NCBI GenBank assembly: GCA_023078685.1
Contig: JALGAS010000009.1
Location: forward strand, 1,426,001 to 1,490,000
Direction: 5' to 3'
Length of the DNA stretch: 64,000 bases
Origin: Neopestalotiopsis rosae
Taxonomy: Eukaryota; Ascomycota; Sordariomycetes; Amphisphaeriales; Sporocadaceae
This document shows, in pieces, positions 11,393 to 23,803 of this stretch. Under the pieces are notes generated by a model that was not told the origin of the DNA, did no database searches, and saw only the letters and a list, made by a program, of their open reading frames with translations. The position numbers were made by a program, and so were the translations under genes. The first letter of the stretch is position 1, and each line of letters opens with the position of its first letter.

Positions 11393-11560
11393 TTGGGGCC
11401 GCCCGTCCAGTAGTCGGGTCGGTGACGATTTGATGACTATGCAAGGAGCTAATGGTCGAAGTCTTCTTTTGCGAATTCTTTTGCGTGTTTGAGTCAGTGG
11501 TTGTGGCATTGACAGAAGTGTAAAAACGTAGTTGCGGTGCGAATGTAGCGGGGTCTACTA
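11393..11560. repeat. Dispersed repeat R2, copy 1
   Basis: The segment around CCAGTAGTCGGGTCGGTGAC, with GATTTGATGACT and ATTGACAGAAGTGTAA, recurs in the same orientation at 35198-35372. Read on the minus strand both give a peptide with TDPTTGRA, so this may be the remnant of a coding exon that was copied. Confidence 0.65.
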
Positions 11561-12160
11561 TGGCATTTGTCGGAGCTTGTACACAGTACACAGTCGTCGA
11601 ATCGTCAATCTACACACTCACGAGGAGTCAAAAACAAATACACAGTAAACAATTGCAAAGTCATCAATCGTCACTACCTAACCTTAGGTAATCCAACTCC
11701 TTGACAAGCATTGACTGGAGTAGTACTCAGGTGAGCAACTCCTAGGGAATCCCGCGGTTGCTCATTGATTTATTTATTTTCTTTTTTCCTTTTCGTCATG
11801 CGCCCCACTCAGCCAGAGGCCTTGACTTTGTCTGAGAAACCCCCAGAGTACGAGCATTCCTTGAGCATGATATCTGCAATCACAAAAGATGACATAAGGC
11901 AAGACAGTCACCCGACAATGGGAATGAATCGTACGTTCATGCAGTCGCAGTATTGGAACAACATCTCCTTAGGCGATACCGCATAGAAGCCAAACTGAGA
12001 CCCGTGTCACCTTCTTTCCCCTTTGCATTCCGTCTACCACGCTCCACAAGCTGTATAGATACACTACATGGGGCACTTGCAGTGCTGTCACTTTCATTCA
12101 GGGTTTTCTGCAGACGATCACATTTGAAACGCCACGCGTGGCAAGATTGGAGAGTCTACT
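11561..12160. other. Intergenic, no supported gene
   Basis: The stretch holds the 3' side of the transcription factor gene on the minus strand. The plus-strand frames at 11765-12237 show no motif. Confidence 0.5.
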
Positions 12161-15094
12161 CTATCCAATCCTCTTCTCCAAGGCGTGCTTTATGGCGTCA
12201 GCGATCCCCCGACATAATCCTGACCATGGTCTCTTAGACAACAGAATCCTCTGGCATTCGTTTAATAGTCGTTGCGCACTCTCGGGACCCTTTAGGATAC
12301 CGATATTTGTTATGTGAATGGGGCCGCAGTGGCCTTCTCGCACCCAGGCCTGCGCATCATCAAAACTGTCCATCCGATCGATTCTCGTTGGAGGCCGGTC
12401 ACCATTCCATCCGGAATGCTGTGCTAAGTTGATATCGTGTATTGATGATGCAGACAGCAGGTTGATAGCCCACAACACGAGGACTGCTATGAGAAGATTG
12501 AATGGATCATCGCACCCGAAATGTTGCTTATTCTTCAATAAGTCAAATGCTCTGGCAGCATGCCACAAGCACCATTGCGTAGATGAAGGTTCTGCTCTGA
12601 TTTTAGTTTGCAGATATCTTCTGGAGGATTCTACCTCAGAAGCAGTCGCTTGCCATCCAGAAAAGGCGTACAGTTGCCGAAGCGGGAGACGACGTAGAAT
12701 GGATAGGATGTGAAATGAAGGCCCGGCGGGACTCGTATCTGCAAGCTGCCATGGAACGGAGCAAAAAGATGGTTGAAACAGGCATTGAAAGATCTCAGTG
12801 ACCATTCCCGTCATAGTTTTGGTCATGAGGCTCGTTCCAGACGCATCATGCACCGCGTCCCTAGACGATTCTTCATCACTTTGAGACAGTGGGTCGGAAA
12901 TCAATGTTTCCCGAAATGGAGAAGCGGCTAGCACTTCTAGAATTGACCGTTCTTCCATATAAAGATATAGTGCATATATTTCCCTGGTGAAAGATTCCAT
13001 CTTTTTCATGGCCGCGGCCTTGTTCACGTGGTGTAGCCTGATAGACAAGCCAAACTTTTCAGCTATAGTAGCAAGTCAGCAGAGAAATAGACAATCGTTC
13101 ATTCTTACTTCAAACCTTGTGTACGGGACTGAGTTTGCCAGTCTTGCGCGTTCCGACACCTCCACACATGTTCATGTGATGGCAGATATGTCGTAAGTTC
13201 GCGAAGGAAAAATATCGGTTGAAGATTAGACAGAGTAAAATGAAAGCATTCCGCTTCTGGCAAGAGGAGTCAGTATCTTGCAAGTTTGGTAGTGTAGTAG
13301 GAAAGGCGACCGACTGAAAACGCAATGCAGTATTCGATTGCGGGTTTCACATAGGAGCCATGACCTCCATTGACCATCCAAACCGGTGATGTATTCGTTT
13401 GACGCCATATCGCTTACCGCTAGGCCGCGGCAGAGTGAGACAAGTATATTTCTTTCATACTGCAGCCTCATTCGGCCCTGCTTCGAACCACCAAACATCA
13501 GGCAAACATGACGGAGAAGTATACTTTGTATAAATGTAATGCTCGCTGATTCGGGATAAAGGGGTATCTGCTTGATATTAGCATGTAACTCTTCTCTCTT
13601 TGAGCACACATTGCAGGGGAAGACTACTAACGTTTTCAGATATCGCAGCTTGTAAGAGTTCTTGTAGGCGTACTGCATATTGCCCGGCATTGCTAACGGC
13701 GGAGTATTGGCATCCGACTGCAGAGGTAGCCAAAAGAAGGATCCACGAGTCCGCTTTATTATGTTCAAACATGAACGGATGTAGCATCGGAAACTGGTGG
13801 TCAAAGTACTCAAAGTAGAGTTGTACGAAGACGTGGAGTAAAGCGAGACTTGGAAACCTGTTATCTCCTTGAACTCGACTCTCGAAGAACTTACGAACAA
13901 TGGAGTATGCATGCGGGTCTATCTGCTTCACGTGAAAGAAGTTCTCGGCCAGAATGACATCCTCCTCTTCCTCAGGTGGCAGTGGTGGAAAGGGAGCAAC
14001 TGGTTCAGCCCTGGGAGCGAAGTGTTCTGGTTGACAGGCAGGTCTACCTGCTGAATTTGAGCTCGGATTATGATGGCTTCTGGTGTTCACGTCATTTACA
14101 GGCAAAGGCCATGACATGCGCTCCGACGTCCCAGTCGCGTAAGGCGCGGCTGCGGAATTCATTGGAGTCTCGCTAAACTGTATTTCAAGGTTGCAAAAAT
14201 CGAGATGATCCGTACTATGCTCATCAATAGTCCAGGGGAAAGGATAGCTGGAGGAAAGGAAATGGTTCGGGTTTCCGGCCTGTCCTGGCCCAACCATGTC
14301 ATCCATCATTAGGCCACCGCCAGAACCAAGATTGAAATGCATGTCTTCATCATTGACAATGCCTTCGACTTGAGGTCCTGGAACCAAAGTAACGGGGGCA
14401 GATATATCAATCTCACAACTTCCCACAGCCATCATCGACGGCTGTGCCTCAACACGGCTACTCATATGAGAACGGCTGATAGATATCTGCTCATCTATCG
14501 GGGGATCGCCAATCATGGTGTCCTCTGTGCTGATCATAACGCCCGCGCTCCTCACGACGGATCCAGTGGTATTACTGGGCGTCTGAATAAAGGCAGGCGA
14601 CGCATCTGAATCAGTGGTCTCGGATCTTGTGGGATTCTGTGGGAGTTGTGATGATCGCTCGACTGGATATTGGCAGTTGATACCTTTGCGCTCGCAGGAT
14701 GCACAAGGCGTGCCCTGGGAGCATCGTTGTTTGGCTTTGGCGCATTGCATACAAGCCAGAGGCCGGCGTTGAAGAAGCGACGGTAAAGCATCTGAAAAAT
14801 GGTTACTGCCAGTGTCTCTATTGTGTGTCTCGAAATGTCTCGCTAGCGTGTCTCTGTCGATGGCATTAGAATATTGATAATCGTGAGCTGGATAGAGCGG
14901 TGGAAGACCGGCTTTCGACAACGGGTCTTGCCTATCTAAGCTACTTACTTCCTAGAGAATGCTTTGGAGCACACACGGCACTGGAACGGCTTCCGGCCAG
15001 AGTGCCGTCGCAGGTGGCGCTCTAGATGCTCCTTTCTCTTAAACGTATCATTGCAGTAGGAACATCGTAGTGTAGAAGCCACTGACGTATCCAT
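12161..15094 (-). CDS. Transcription factor with two C2H2 fingers, a Zn2Cys6 cluster and a fungal_trans domain (887 aa)
   Basis: Five exons join in frame: 15094-14949, 14853-13632, 13567-13315, 13256-13116 and 13062-12161. Introns are 95, 64, 58 and 53 bp; the first donor is GTAAGT, and the branch sites CTAAT, CTAAT, CTGAC and CTGAC are visible. Exon 1 holds one classical finger (C11, C14, H27, H31). The second (C39, C42, H55, H59) is split by intron 1 and only becomes complete after splicing, which validates that junction. A Zn2Cys6 cluster follows at C83, C86, C93, C99, C102 and C109. Residues from about 345 to 640 match the PF04082-type domain, including [18 protein letters not shown] and a [16 protein letters not shown] block. 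The C-terminal exon is the usual helical tail. It is nuclear by family. Targets are unknown. The third and fourth introns have weak donors (GTCGGT, GTTTGA), so those boundaries could shift slightly. Confidence 0.85.
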
Positions 15095-16022
15095 CTTCTA
15101 GAATAAGATTGGGCCCATCGGCCGGTGCAGCATGATGCGAAGCATGTGTGTGTGTTGCATGATTCACTGGACGTGGTTGAATTCAGTGAAACACATATGA
15201 AGGGATCGTGACGAGAAGGACAACTAGATCCTCACGTGAAGACGTGATAGTGGGGAAGGATGACGTGAGGCTAGCGTTCTTAACCTAGTTAGGTACGTAG
15301 CGACTTACCGTACCACAAATCTGGTTAGTCTCTAAGAAGCCGTTGCCCCTCGTTTTAGGTATTGGGTACATTACTTAGTAGGGCCTTTTCGGTACAGGTA
15401 GGAACATTCCTAACTTTACAAGCAGGGAGGAAATGCCTCTTAAAAGGTATGCTAGAATATGGACCATGTTTCAAGAAAAGGGTGACGGAAGATAGAAAGG
15501 GTGGAGGGCAAACGAGGCTTTATGGGTTAACAAGGCCATAATGGCGATGCAAGTGTCACGGGCTATGGCCCGGTTAGTGGCCTCGACACCCCTCGGCCAG
15601 CGCCGTCCGCACGGACCCGGAGCTCGGACCCTTTTCAAGGTACCAAAAGGTGCTTGATCAAGACGAAAGGACTCTCTCTTCTTTCCTCCTTTCGTTATGT
15701 TTAGAATACTCGTATGTAGTAGGAACAAGATCGTTGAATAAGCACTTGAACCCTTACAGCAAGAAGGCTTTCGACGGCTTTCTCCCCCCCTCCCTCCGCC
15801 TTTTTTTTTTTTTTTCTTAAAAAGCCCCAAATCCGGGGTACCCCATAAGCAAACTCTTTTGTAGACTCTGGCCCAGTTAATAGCGACTATTCACTGCACC
15901 GGCGTGAATCGAGGACCGGTGGCAATGCTTCCCGGACTCCTCACGAGTCTCGCTCGAGGCTTGGGGTATCACGAGTGCGCAGACATGCCTCATTTAGAGC
16001 TGAACCAGCGGCAGCAGCCTTC
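15095..16022. other. Intergenic, low complexity
   Basis: The stretch contains the promoter side of the transcription factor and a T15 run at 15801-15815 next to a C/T-rich tract. No gene is supported. Confidence 0.5.
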
Positions 16023-16463
16023 ATGGCGAATGGTCCAAGGCCATCTACGGTCGCAAGGTCGCGTATGCGGCCCATCTTTCCACATGAACGTCACGGCACA
16101 GCTTTATCAAGTCCTGCGCAGTCTGTCATCCTCGCCTCCAAGAACAAAGCCCATATCCCCGATGCAATGCCTGGAGGGTCTGATGCGGCGGCGATGACGG
16201 CGCGTAGCCCTATCGAGATCCCTGGGCCTCGAGATACGAACGTCGGTACATACTCGGATTGGCATGGTTCCTATGTAAATGATCCAGTCTTGAAGCAACA
16301 GTTCAGGTTATGCGGATCTCTTACACTAGCGGCAGGATATGATCTAGAACAACTGTGGGAGGATCAAAGCTTTCAGTTCCTAGTAGATGGTGGCGTCAAG
16401 GTTGGGGTAGCCAAACGGTTTATTCGAGATATCGAAAGATGGGTGGCAGATTATGCTAGCTAG
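16023..16463 (+). CDS. Small hypothetical protein with conserved-looking C-terminal module (146 aa)
   Basis: The frame is open from 15975 (GTG); the first ATG is 16023. The last 75 residues (from YSDWHGSYV) contain YDLEQLWEDQ, FLVDGGVKVGVAKRF and IRDIERWV. This layout (Trp-rich start, D-LEQ..EDQ helix, GVK-G-A-RF, W) resembles a short C-terminal segment I have met in fungal hypothetical proteins, but I cannot name it. The N-terminal half is Pro/Arg/Ala-rich and unremarkable. It could be a real small gene or the 3' end of a larger decayed one; the region upstream has no intron pair I trust. Confidence 0.4.
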   Translation: MANGPRPSTVARSRMRPIFPHERHGTALSSPAQSVILASKNKAHIPDAMPGGSDAAAMTARSPIEIPGPRDTNVGTYSDWHGSYVNDPVLKQQFRLCGSLTLAAGYDLEQLWEDQSFQFLVDGGVKVGVAKRFIRDIERWVADYAS

Positions 16464-16911
16464 GCAATGTGTCTATAGTCTTCCTCTCTGGTCGCCGTCA
16501 GATATATGTAAAAAGAAAGCAAACTTGCAGCCACTGTTCGCGCTGTGGATCTACCACCCGCGAGCCGAACATGTGTGGAATTTTGACTCCGGCTATTCGG
16601 GTGATCACCATTGAGTCAACAGTGTCTATGTACATACTTTAAGAGGACGAGCTTCTGGACTGATTGCTTTATCAAGTGTCGGTCTTAAAGCTTAAATAAA
16701 CCTTCAGATGTCCGATAAATGATGTTGGTTCAATGATCAACCAGAGTGTCTTGCAAAGAGAATGGAGCACTTCGATCTGATAAACGTAATTTTTAAATTC
16801 TGAAAGCTGGATTTTGAAAGATTTACGCAAGAAGTTGTCCAGTCTTTTGTCAAAATTGGCACTGCCAGTGAAATCTGGAGAGTAAATCGCAAGCCACGGG
16901 AATGAGAAACT
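16464..16911. other. Intergenic, no supported gene
   Basis: AT-rich, with no motif-bearing frame. Confidence 0.45.
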
Positions 16912-17012
16912 AGCTGATTCAAAGCTGTCATCGTGAAATAGTGGACTTCCTGGAAATGGTTGATCTTTCCGGTGAGACTCTTGCAGAATGTTTTGTTCTC
17001 AGTAGTTGGTGA
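16912..17012 (-). pseudogene. Relic of a DUF7924-family gene
   Basis: The minus strand reads TTENKTFCKSL (about 17010-16981) and then, in another frame, PLFHDDSFESAS (about 16950-16912). The intact DUF7924 protein encoded at 18078-19594 has TTESKTLCKSL and SLFHDDRFEST in the same order and at nearly the same spacing. The relic is frameshifted, and neighbouring domain sequence is not recognisable. It is therefore an old broken paralogue just downstream of the intact gene. Confidence 0.7.
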
Positions 17013-18077
17013 CTGAAACGGACCGGAGACGAGCTGGTTCGGGTCGAGCCGCGTGACCCAGCAGCTAACACGCACGGATTAAGCGACATTCTCCAGCATA
17101 GTGCAGTATGTGCTCCAGAGTGTCTACAATCTTTACTCAGCCTCGAAAGCTCTGCAGAGTCTTGTTTGGAATATGGACCGACGGCTGCCATGATTGTATT
17201 TGTGGCGGGTGAAGCGGCTGTCTCAAAATGCTAGAAAGCCGAAAATTTTGTGAGAATACGTACTTACTATATCTCGATCAAACAATTGTGTTTTGAGGAG
17301 GAAGAAAAGAAACTAGAATCAATCACCCAAGCATAAATCCCCGACTACTACTGTAATTCCTTGCGAGAACGAGAGAGTTGCTTTCTGCACTTCTGTACAT
17401 AAAGCCAGCCGCCAGCGGAGGGCTTGTATTGCCGCGATATGCAAGCAGACTGCGCTCACTACAGCAGAGCAGAAACGTGAAGGCAGAATCTGTGCTCACT
17501 CAGCTCTCAGTGGGCATATATGGCGCAGGAACCCTCTCGAATCAGACTTGGCATTGGGGCTGTACATAGTCCCTCGCTTGTTGTTTGTTACGGGCGGCAA
17601 AATTCCAGCAGCATGCAAACGGGAATGGTGTCACATGCTCGCGGTCTGCAAGGGGTAGACTTGAGTCACTTGACTGAACCACAGATCCGTTCTAGGCAAT
17701 CTTCGGTTCGTCGCTTCGTTGCGTCATACTTGTTTGCAGTCCAACATGAGGGGCGGATTTGGCACTGAAAAGTGCAGGCATCATGTTCTCACGCTTTACT
17801 TCTGCGTAGATCTGAAAATGGATATTCGACTTAGCGTCGGAAATGGAACATCTGTGCCAAGGAGCAAAGAGACATACAAGCATGCATGTCTAGAATGTTT
17901 GCATTTTGACGACTGGAATGGGCGAAGAATATGCTACAACTCGACAGAGGTAACGAATAGATGATGCTACATCAAAACAAGTTCCAAGATCCGAATAGTT
18001 ACGCTGTAGACAAACACACGACGACAAGAAATTGTTCTTTTTTACTTCCACTGAAAACCGACAGCATTGCCAAACTC
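17013..18077. other. Intergenic, no supported gene
   Basis: Nothing identifiable. The plus-strand frames at 17378-17964 look like noise. Confidence 0.45.
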
Positions 18078-19594
18078 CTACGCTTTCTTGACTGGGCTCC
18101 GCCGCCTCTTGGGAGCGGGCGCTTGTTTCGAAAATGACGTAGCTGGAGATTCCATCTCGCCAGCTTCTAGCGACTGGTTGTCCTCATCCGCAAATACCGA
18201 CGCTGAGTCGGCCTCCGACCGCCCCAGACTCTCCAGGTGCTGGGAGAGACCGGTTGACTCAGAGAGCGCCGGAACGTCAAAGTTCAACTCTGATGGCAAG
18301 TCATCGATGGCTGAGCAGATTCTCTTGAAATGTTGAGGCATCCAGGTGTCGTAGATGTTTTTGGTGAAACGATATGCAGTCCATTTGTCCTTTCCGTCCA
18401 GCTCCGTAAAGTCATATTTACGAATAGGATGGCGATAATATTTGCAGTCTTTCCCTTCGATCACAGGATAGTAGCCATAGATCCGAACTGACTGGTGGTC
18501 ATGGGAGATGGAGAAAGACAGAATCTGCCGGTTGATCTCATCCTCGCGCTTGACAAGACGAAAGAGCTCGACGATGCCCCGTGCCGCTAAAGTCATACTA
18601 TGGGTGTTCTGGCGGTCTGCAATATCCAACGCCGCGGCGCCGCACTTCACCTCGCATGCAAGGAATGGGAAGTACATATAGAATGTGGCCATGAAGAAAG
18701 ACAGGTCACCACCTAGAAACTCGCCAATAAATGGCGATAGCTTGTCGTGTTGTTCGTTGGTGAAAGCCTCTCGCTGAAACCCGACCGAATAGTCTGGCTG
18801 CGGACGTGTCCCAGTCAGGGGAATCGAGTTGTTCCATCCTTCGTTAACACTTTCCACGAGGTCTTCGAGATGCGTGGCACCCATCGTAGCGAGGCTTTCG
18901 GCTAAAGGGACGATTAACCGAGAGATATCCTGAATCACTCGGGCTTCGTTTCTATTATGGATCTTCTGACATGTTGACTCGAAGCGGTCATCGTGAAAGA
19001 GTGAGTTTTCGGGGACCGCTTGATGTGTCTCGAGTAGACTCTTGCAGAGTGTCTTGCTCTCGGTTGTAATATCTGATTTCGATTTGCCCATGAAGACCCC
19101 TTTGGTCGCAAGTAAGGTCTCGTAGCGGGAGTCTCGATACGGCGTACTCTTCTCCTCTCTTGGTCTTTGGTCGCTGGGTGTCGCAGACGATGCAGAATCT
19201 GACCGTTTGCGTCGCAGTGAAGACGTCGATCTTTTACGGGCCAGTGCATGCTCCATGTCGGCCTTGAGGTATCCACGCGGCCAGTTGCCTTCTTGAATCC
19301 AATTGTAGATCGGGCTATTCGCTACTTCGCTGGGTCTGTCGTCGATAGAAGATTTCGGTCTGCGCGCTCGCTTGAGAGTGGGCTGAGGCGTGGAGTCGTT
19401 CTCTTCGATAGGTCGCTTTCGATGGTTTTGTTGGATAACAGGTTTTCGCGATGATTGAGGTATGTCCCGCCGTTGACGCTTACGCGTTTGGTCTGATGAT
19501 TGTTAGTTATGCCATAAGGCGCTTCGTGAGACATACCTTGTTCCTGGGAAGTATAAGCCCGTTTCGCAGCTCGTTGAGATCGAGTTTCGGCCAT
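18078..19594 (-). CDS. DUF7924-family protein, PD-(D/E)XK nuclease-like (490 aa)
   Basis: Two exons: 19594-19537 and 19492-18078. The 44-bp intron has GTATGT, ACTAAC and CAG. The N-terminal 95 residues are basic and contain the family's IYNWIQEGNWPRGY signature just after the spliced region. The core (about 150-420) has RPQPDYSVGF (Asp253), then a long helix and FLACEVKCG (Glu300, Lys302), followed by DIADRQNTHS. The D...E-x-K arrangement is what a PD-(D/E)XK nuclease core would show. I infer the fold; the family is formally of unknown function. A YHYP-type segment (KYYRHPIRKYDF) and a WMPQHFKRICSAID helix follow, then an acidic and finally basic tail. These proteins form large, variable families in fungi. 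A broken paralogue lies 1 kb downstream. Confidence 0.8.
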
Positions 19595-22504
19595 GGTGGT
19601 GAGTAGGTGAGGGAAGGTGGAAAAACAACTATTTAAATGACTGTCGCTCGTTGAAAGCTACTAGTAGCAAATAGACCCAATCCACTGCACTAATCCACGG
19701 TGGCCCGCCATTACGCGCGCGCTTCCTTGCACAGGCAGACGCTGGAGACGCTGTGGGGAAAGATGGCTAAGCCTTGAGGTCACCCCACGTCCCTACTGCA
19801 CCACCACTACTCACCCACATAGTAACGTCACGGACTGGACGGGACCCAGTCCCTAGACCCAATACACTTCGAAGCTTGAATGTTTACCAGCTCAGTCAGC
19901 ATCACCCGTCGGCGCATCACTAACATTAATGCACGAATGTTTTCGAGAAGACATGGCATCGCTTCTACATACTTAATATCAATTTGTTTACGCTTGTTTT
20001 CTACTGGAACTGTTCTAGCCGCCGGAGGTAACAACGACCGTCGCACCGACTGCTGACATGCACAAGAGCGACAACTTCTGACATCAAAAAGTAGGTATCT
20101 CGGTGTTCGTGCTGCGTGGGCCTTTTCGGCAGTGCATGACCGGAAGCTGGAAGCGCGTTTGCTCCTTATGTCACACATAATTACTCGACTCGCTATGGGC
20201 CTGGCGGTAAGTGCCGACCAACCATGCCTACACAAATTGATTAAAGCAACAATTTTCTGCCAAGCCATTTTCGAATGACAGAGGTTCTCCTTTGATTGGC
20301 ACATTGAAGTCAGCAAATTTATGTTAGAGTCAGCGCCAAATGCGGAGTCGGATATATGTCGAACAAGTCTCATACAAATGAAATCCCCTTCCTCTCATTG
20401 TTTCTCTTCCTTGACTTTGAGCTCGGACTATGCATAGCTGGTGCTGAGATGTATGTACTGCCGTCAAGTGGTAAATTATGTGGTCTTATTTAAGCTCTTC
20501 AAGAATCTGATGTCTCTAGCCTCAGGAAAATGATAAGATTTGTATTGAAGTCGTAACGCTGGCGTCCGACCCTGGCGAGAATATCTTCTAACCAACTATG
20601 CGCGATGCCAGCTTGATTTTGCGCTCGACGTAGAAAGAGGGCGCTCTGTCCCGTGTACCTGGTTAAGTGAAAAACCTCACTCTATGATGTACTCCTTAAT
20701 TTGGGTATAATCGTTCTTGGATTCCAGGTTCACCAATTCGCGGAAGTGTGAAAGGCGTCATGTGGCGCTCCCAAGAAGGACGTAAGGTAAGTAGTAAAAT
20801 TCTCCCTTTATAATTATTCATGTAATGGACACGGTAATGAACTGTAGGGAAATTTAACGAGATAGTTCTGCTTCGTGTGTACCATAAAGCGCTTGTAATA
20901 ATCAGCATGATCTCGCGATCTTCCATATACTCAAAACTGTGAAGGATTTTTGAGTGCTGCTTTCGACCTCATTTCGATCCATGGATAACTAGACTCAATT
21001 TCTTGCGTCTGTGCGGGCGTACTCTTCGACGTCTGCAATCCGCAAACCCACTCACTCCCTGTAGTGCTTTCTCTCTGCACAGCCGAAAACTAACACGTGG
21101 CTAATGTCTATTACCTTCACCACACATATTCAAAGACGGTGAGCTATTCTCAGCGCTAGTGCACATTTCAAGGTTTGCAGCGGCTAAGTAAGGTTCACGA
21201 CTGTGATGTAGTCTGCGGCTGCCTCTTCTGAAAGGTTTCAATAGCTTGCGTTAGCAATCAGCTAATATGGTAGGTTAGGGTTAACGAGGGGCGCGGCAAA
21301 CGCATGGAAACCTTATGATTTCTCTGGTTAGCAGCACAAGCCACCTGCAAGTGTGAAATTGAAACAAAACAACCAAAGCTAAAACCCCCCAGGTAAAATC
21401 GATCTGAATCAAGCTGCAAGAATAATCCTGCTTCGGCCAGCTTGTGCGAGGGAAATCCCATAGATGCTGCTTCACGACACATTTAGACTCGAGGTTCAGT
21501 CAGCATCCTGTTCTTCCGTTGTACTGTAACTGGCACAGTATCCGGTCGCGCAGACAGTTGCCCCAGGCACCACCAGGAATGGAAAAGCAAGTGTACCAAT
21601 ACGATTCCCCTTTGTGCCAGTCAAAAGTGCAAAGACACTGCTGTAGTAACATCCAAAATCATCGATCAGCGAGATAAAATTGAGCATTCGTATCGAGAAT
21701 TCGGCGCACAATTCATTTTTCGTGCAAATCTAATTTACTCATGGTGAGCGTTGGCCGTATTTCATCGGCTGGGGGCTTCGTACCGAAGCAAAGTAGAACA
21801 GACGTGGCTTCCCTGATTATGTATGCATCGGCAATCGGGAGAGAGTTTTACGACCGTCACTAGTCCTCGAATCATCTTTCTCTACATTACTGTTTCGACC
21901 AATCTGTAAGTGCAGTGCCGGTCTACATGATATTACCCACAACCTGCTTTGGCCGCTCCATGAGGCACATATAGTGTCCTTTCTGCATCATTTACTCTCA
22001 CGACTACTTGAATCCATTTACGAAATACACCATAGTTAAAGATATTGGGCTCGGAAACATGCATACTTGTACTCTTTCACACCTGAGTTTGTGGTCCCTT
22101 CTCGTCTCTCTTATACACATACACCACTTTAGACCAACATTCACATTGATATGCTGACAAGAAAAAACAAAATCGACAGAAGGAACAAAAGAAGACAAAA
22201 AGAGTTGTCAGTCACCAACCTACTTCAAGCTATACCCCCGTACACATGGTCACTAAGAGATCGAGGGGGGCTTGCTTGAAGGACTATCTGGGTTTGTGTA
22301 ATTCGCAACCGAACTGATATTGGGTCGTCTAGAGTGATACACCTGGCATTGGATTGGGCCACATTGCTGCTCGTTGCCGCACATCTGACGATGGGAGAGA
22401 CTCTTCTTATTTACAGACACAGCAACTGGTTTCCATATGCGACAGCCCAGCTCGTCCAGATTGAGTCTACATGCAAATAATCTCAACAATCTTGTATCGC
22501 ACCG
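19595..22504. other. Intergenic, no supported gene
   Basis: The longest frame (19828-20373, -, 181 codons) has no motif, no splice pair and biased Cys/Arg content, and I treat it as chance. The stretch 20400-22200 is AT-rich with nothing recognisable. Confidence 0.45.
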
Positions 22505-23803
22505 ATGGAGATTCCCAGAACAGATATCCGCCGCTCTCTAGTCACCACGGATATGCCTCCCCCCGAAGTAGAGAGTTACAACTACGCGTTTACTGCTTAT
22601 ATGAAATGTTACACAGGTCGGACGTGGAACGACATCATGCCCATATTGCCACCTATATCCAGCTATGACAGAAACTTGAAGCCTGACGTATCAGCTGAGA
22701 AGAATTTAGAAGGACCTCAACAGGATGCTGTCCACAGCGTATCTCGGAAGCAGTTGCCATCGCTAAGCAGTCTGTTTGGTCCCGCAGGCCAGATGCATCA
22801 TCTACACTCACCACTATCAGATCGACATAGTTCTGTGAGGTCATCCCTCGACCGGTCTGCCTCTGGTACTCGCGTCTCAGAAAGGTCATACTTGAACTCA
22901 TGCCTCCGCGGTGTCTCAGCAGCTTCGAATCAGCCACGCAGCGCCTACGAGTGGAGAATTGAACCCGAAAGGATCTCTCCCCCAACAGTCTCATCATGCT
23001 TTCCCACCTCTCCTGGGGTTTTATATGACGAGCGGGTACACGTTGCATCGCACGATGATTCCACCGTATTCAGTACAGAGTGGTCTAGCCAGTCCAGCCT
23101 CTCGGAAGTAGGGAGAACCGAGTATGTCCTGGGAACGCGGGAACCAGCGACATCCTTTAAACTCGTGGGCGATAGTCCGCCATACAATCTGCCTCGAAGC
23201 CGCGACCGCAAACACGAATGTTTGGTCGCCTACCGAGAGCCGTCACCCACCCACCCTCATACCCCTGAGCATGCGCTAGAGTCTTTTCCAGTCACTGTTT
23301 CCAAGGCGGCGCCCATGAAGGACGGTCTAGGTCCCAAAATTTGGACTGGAACGGAATTTCTGCCACGTTTCGTGCGGCAGGCAGAGGTACCCGGAGAGGG
23401 TCTTTGCTATTTTTATGAAGATGGCTCGCACTGCAAGACAGTCATCGGAGGGGAGCAAGTGAGCTCACACTGGGGCGTTACTAAGGCCGGAAAACCAAGA
23501 AAGCGACTTGCTGTTGTAGGTGATGATGAACAAAGCGGAGGCTAGTAGTTCTACAGGCCTTGATGTAAGTGTCGACTAACTCGGTATCCAGGCTTGCTTG
23601 ACCTGTCGCAAGAAGAAAATCAAGTGCGACCCAGACTTTCCCCGCTGTTTTCAATGCGAAAGGTTTGGCAGGGTTTGCAAATTCAAAAATTCGTGAGTTA
23701 TTATTTTCTGATCTCTTATGTTGGAAACAGTACAATATCTTAAACTAGACAGTCTAGAGGCATTTCTCAGTTAGCATTGCATATTCGGGATACGACTGGA
23801 TGA
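22505..23803 (+). CDS. Zn2Cys6 DNA-binding protein, C-terminally truncated (about 385 aa)
   Basis: Exon 1 is 22505-23515. A 76-bp intron (GTAGGT, branch CTAAC, CCAG at 23591) joins it in frame to exon 2, 23592-23692, which encodes a complete zinc cluster: ACLTCRKKKIKCDPD, then CFQC and VCKFKN (six Cys with 2-6-6-2-6 spacing). The residues before the cluster (WGVTKAGKPRKRLA) are the linker seen in a group of fungal regulators that carry the cluster late in the protein after a disordered Ser/Pro-rich region. A GTGAGT donor follows at 23693. Every acceptor I can test (23730, 23752, 23757) leads to a stop within 15 codons; the end given is for the 23757 acceptor. The large C-terminal region usual for the group is absent. 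It is a truncated, probably non-functional or purely DNA-binding derivative. Confidence 0.6.

Noticed and set aside
19828..20373. 181-codon minus-strand frame
   Set aside because: No motif, no splice sites, odd Cys/Arg bias; judged a chance open frame.
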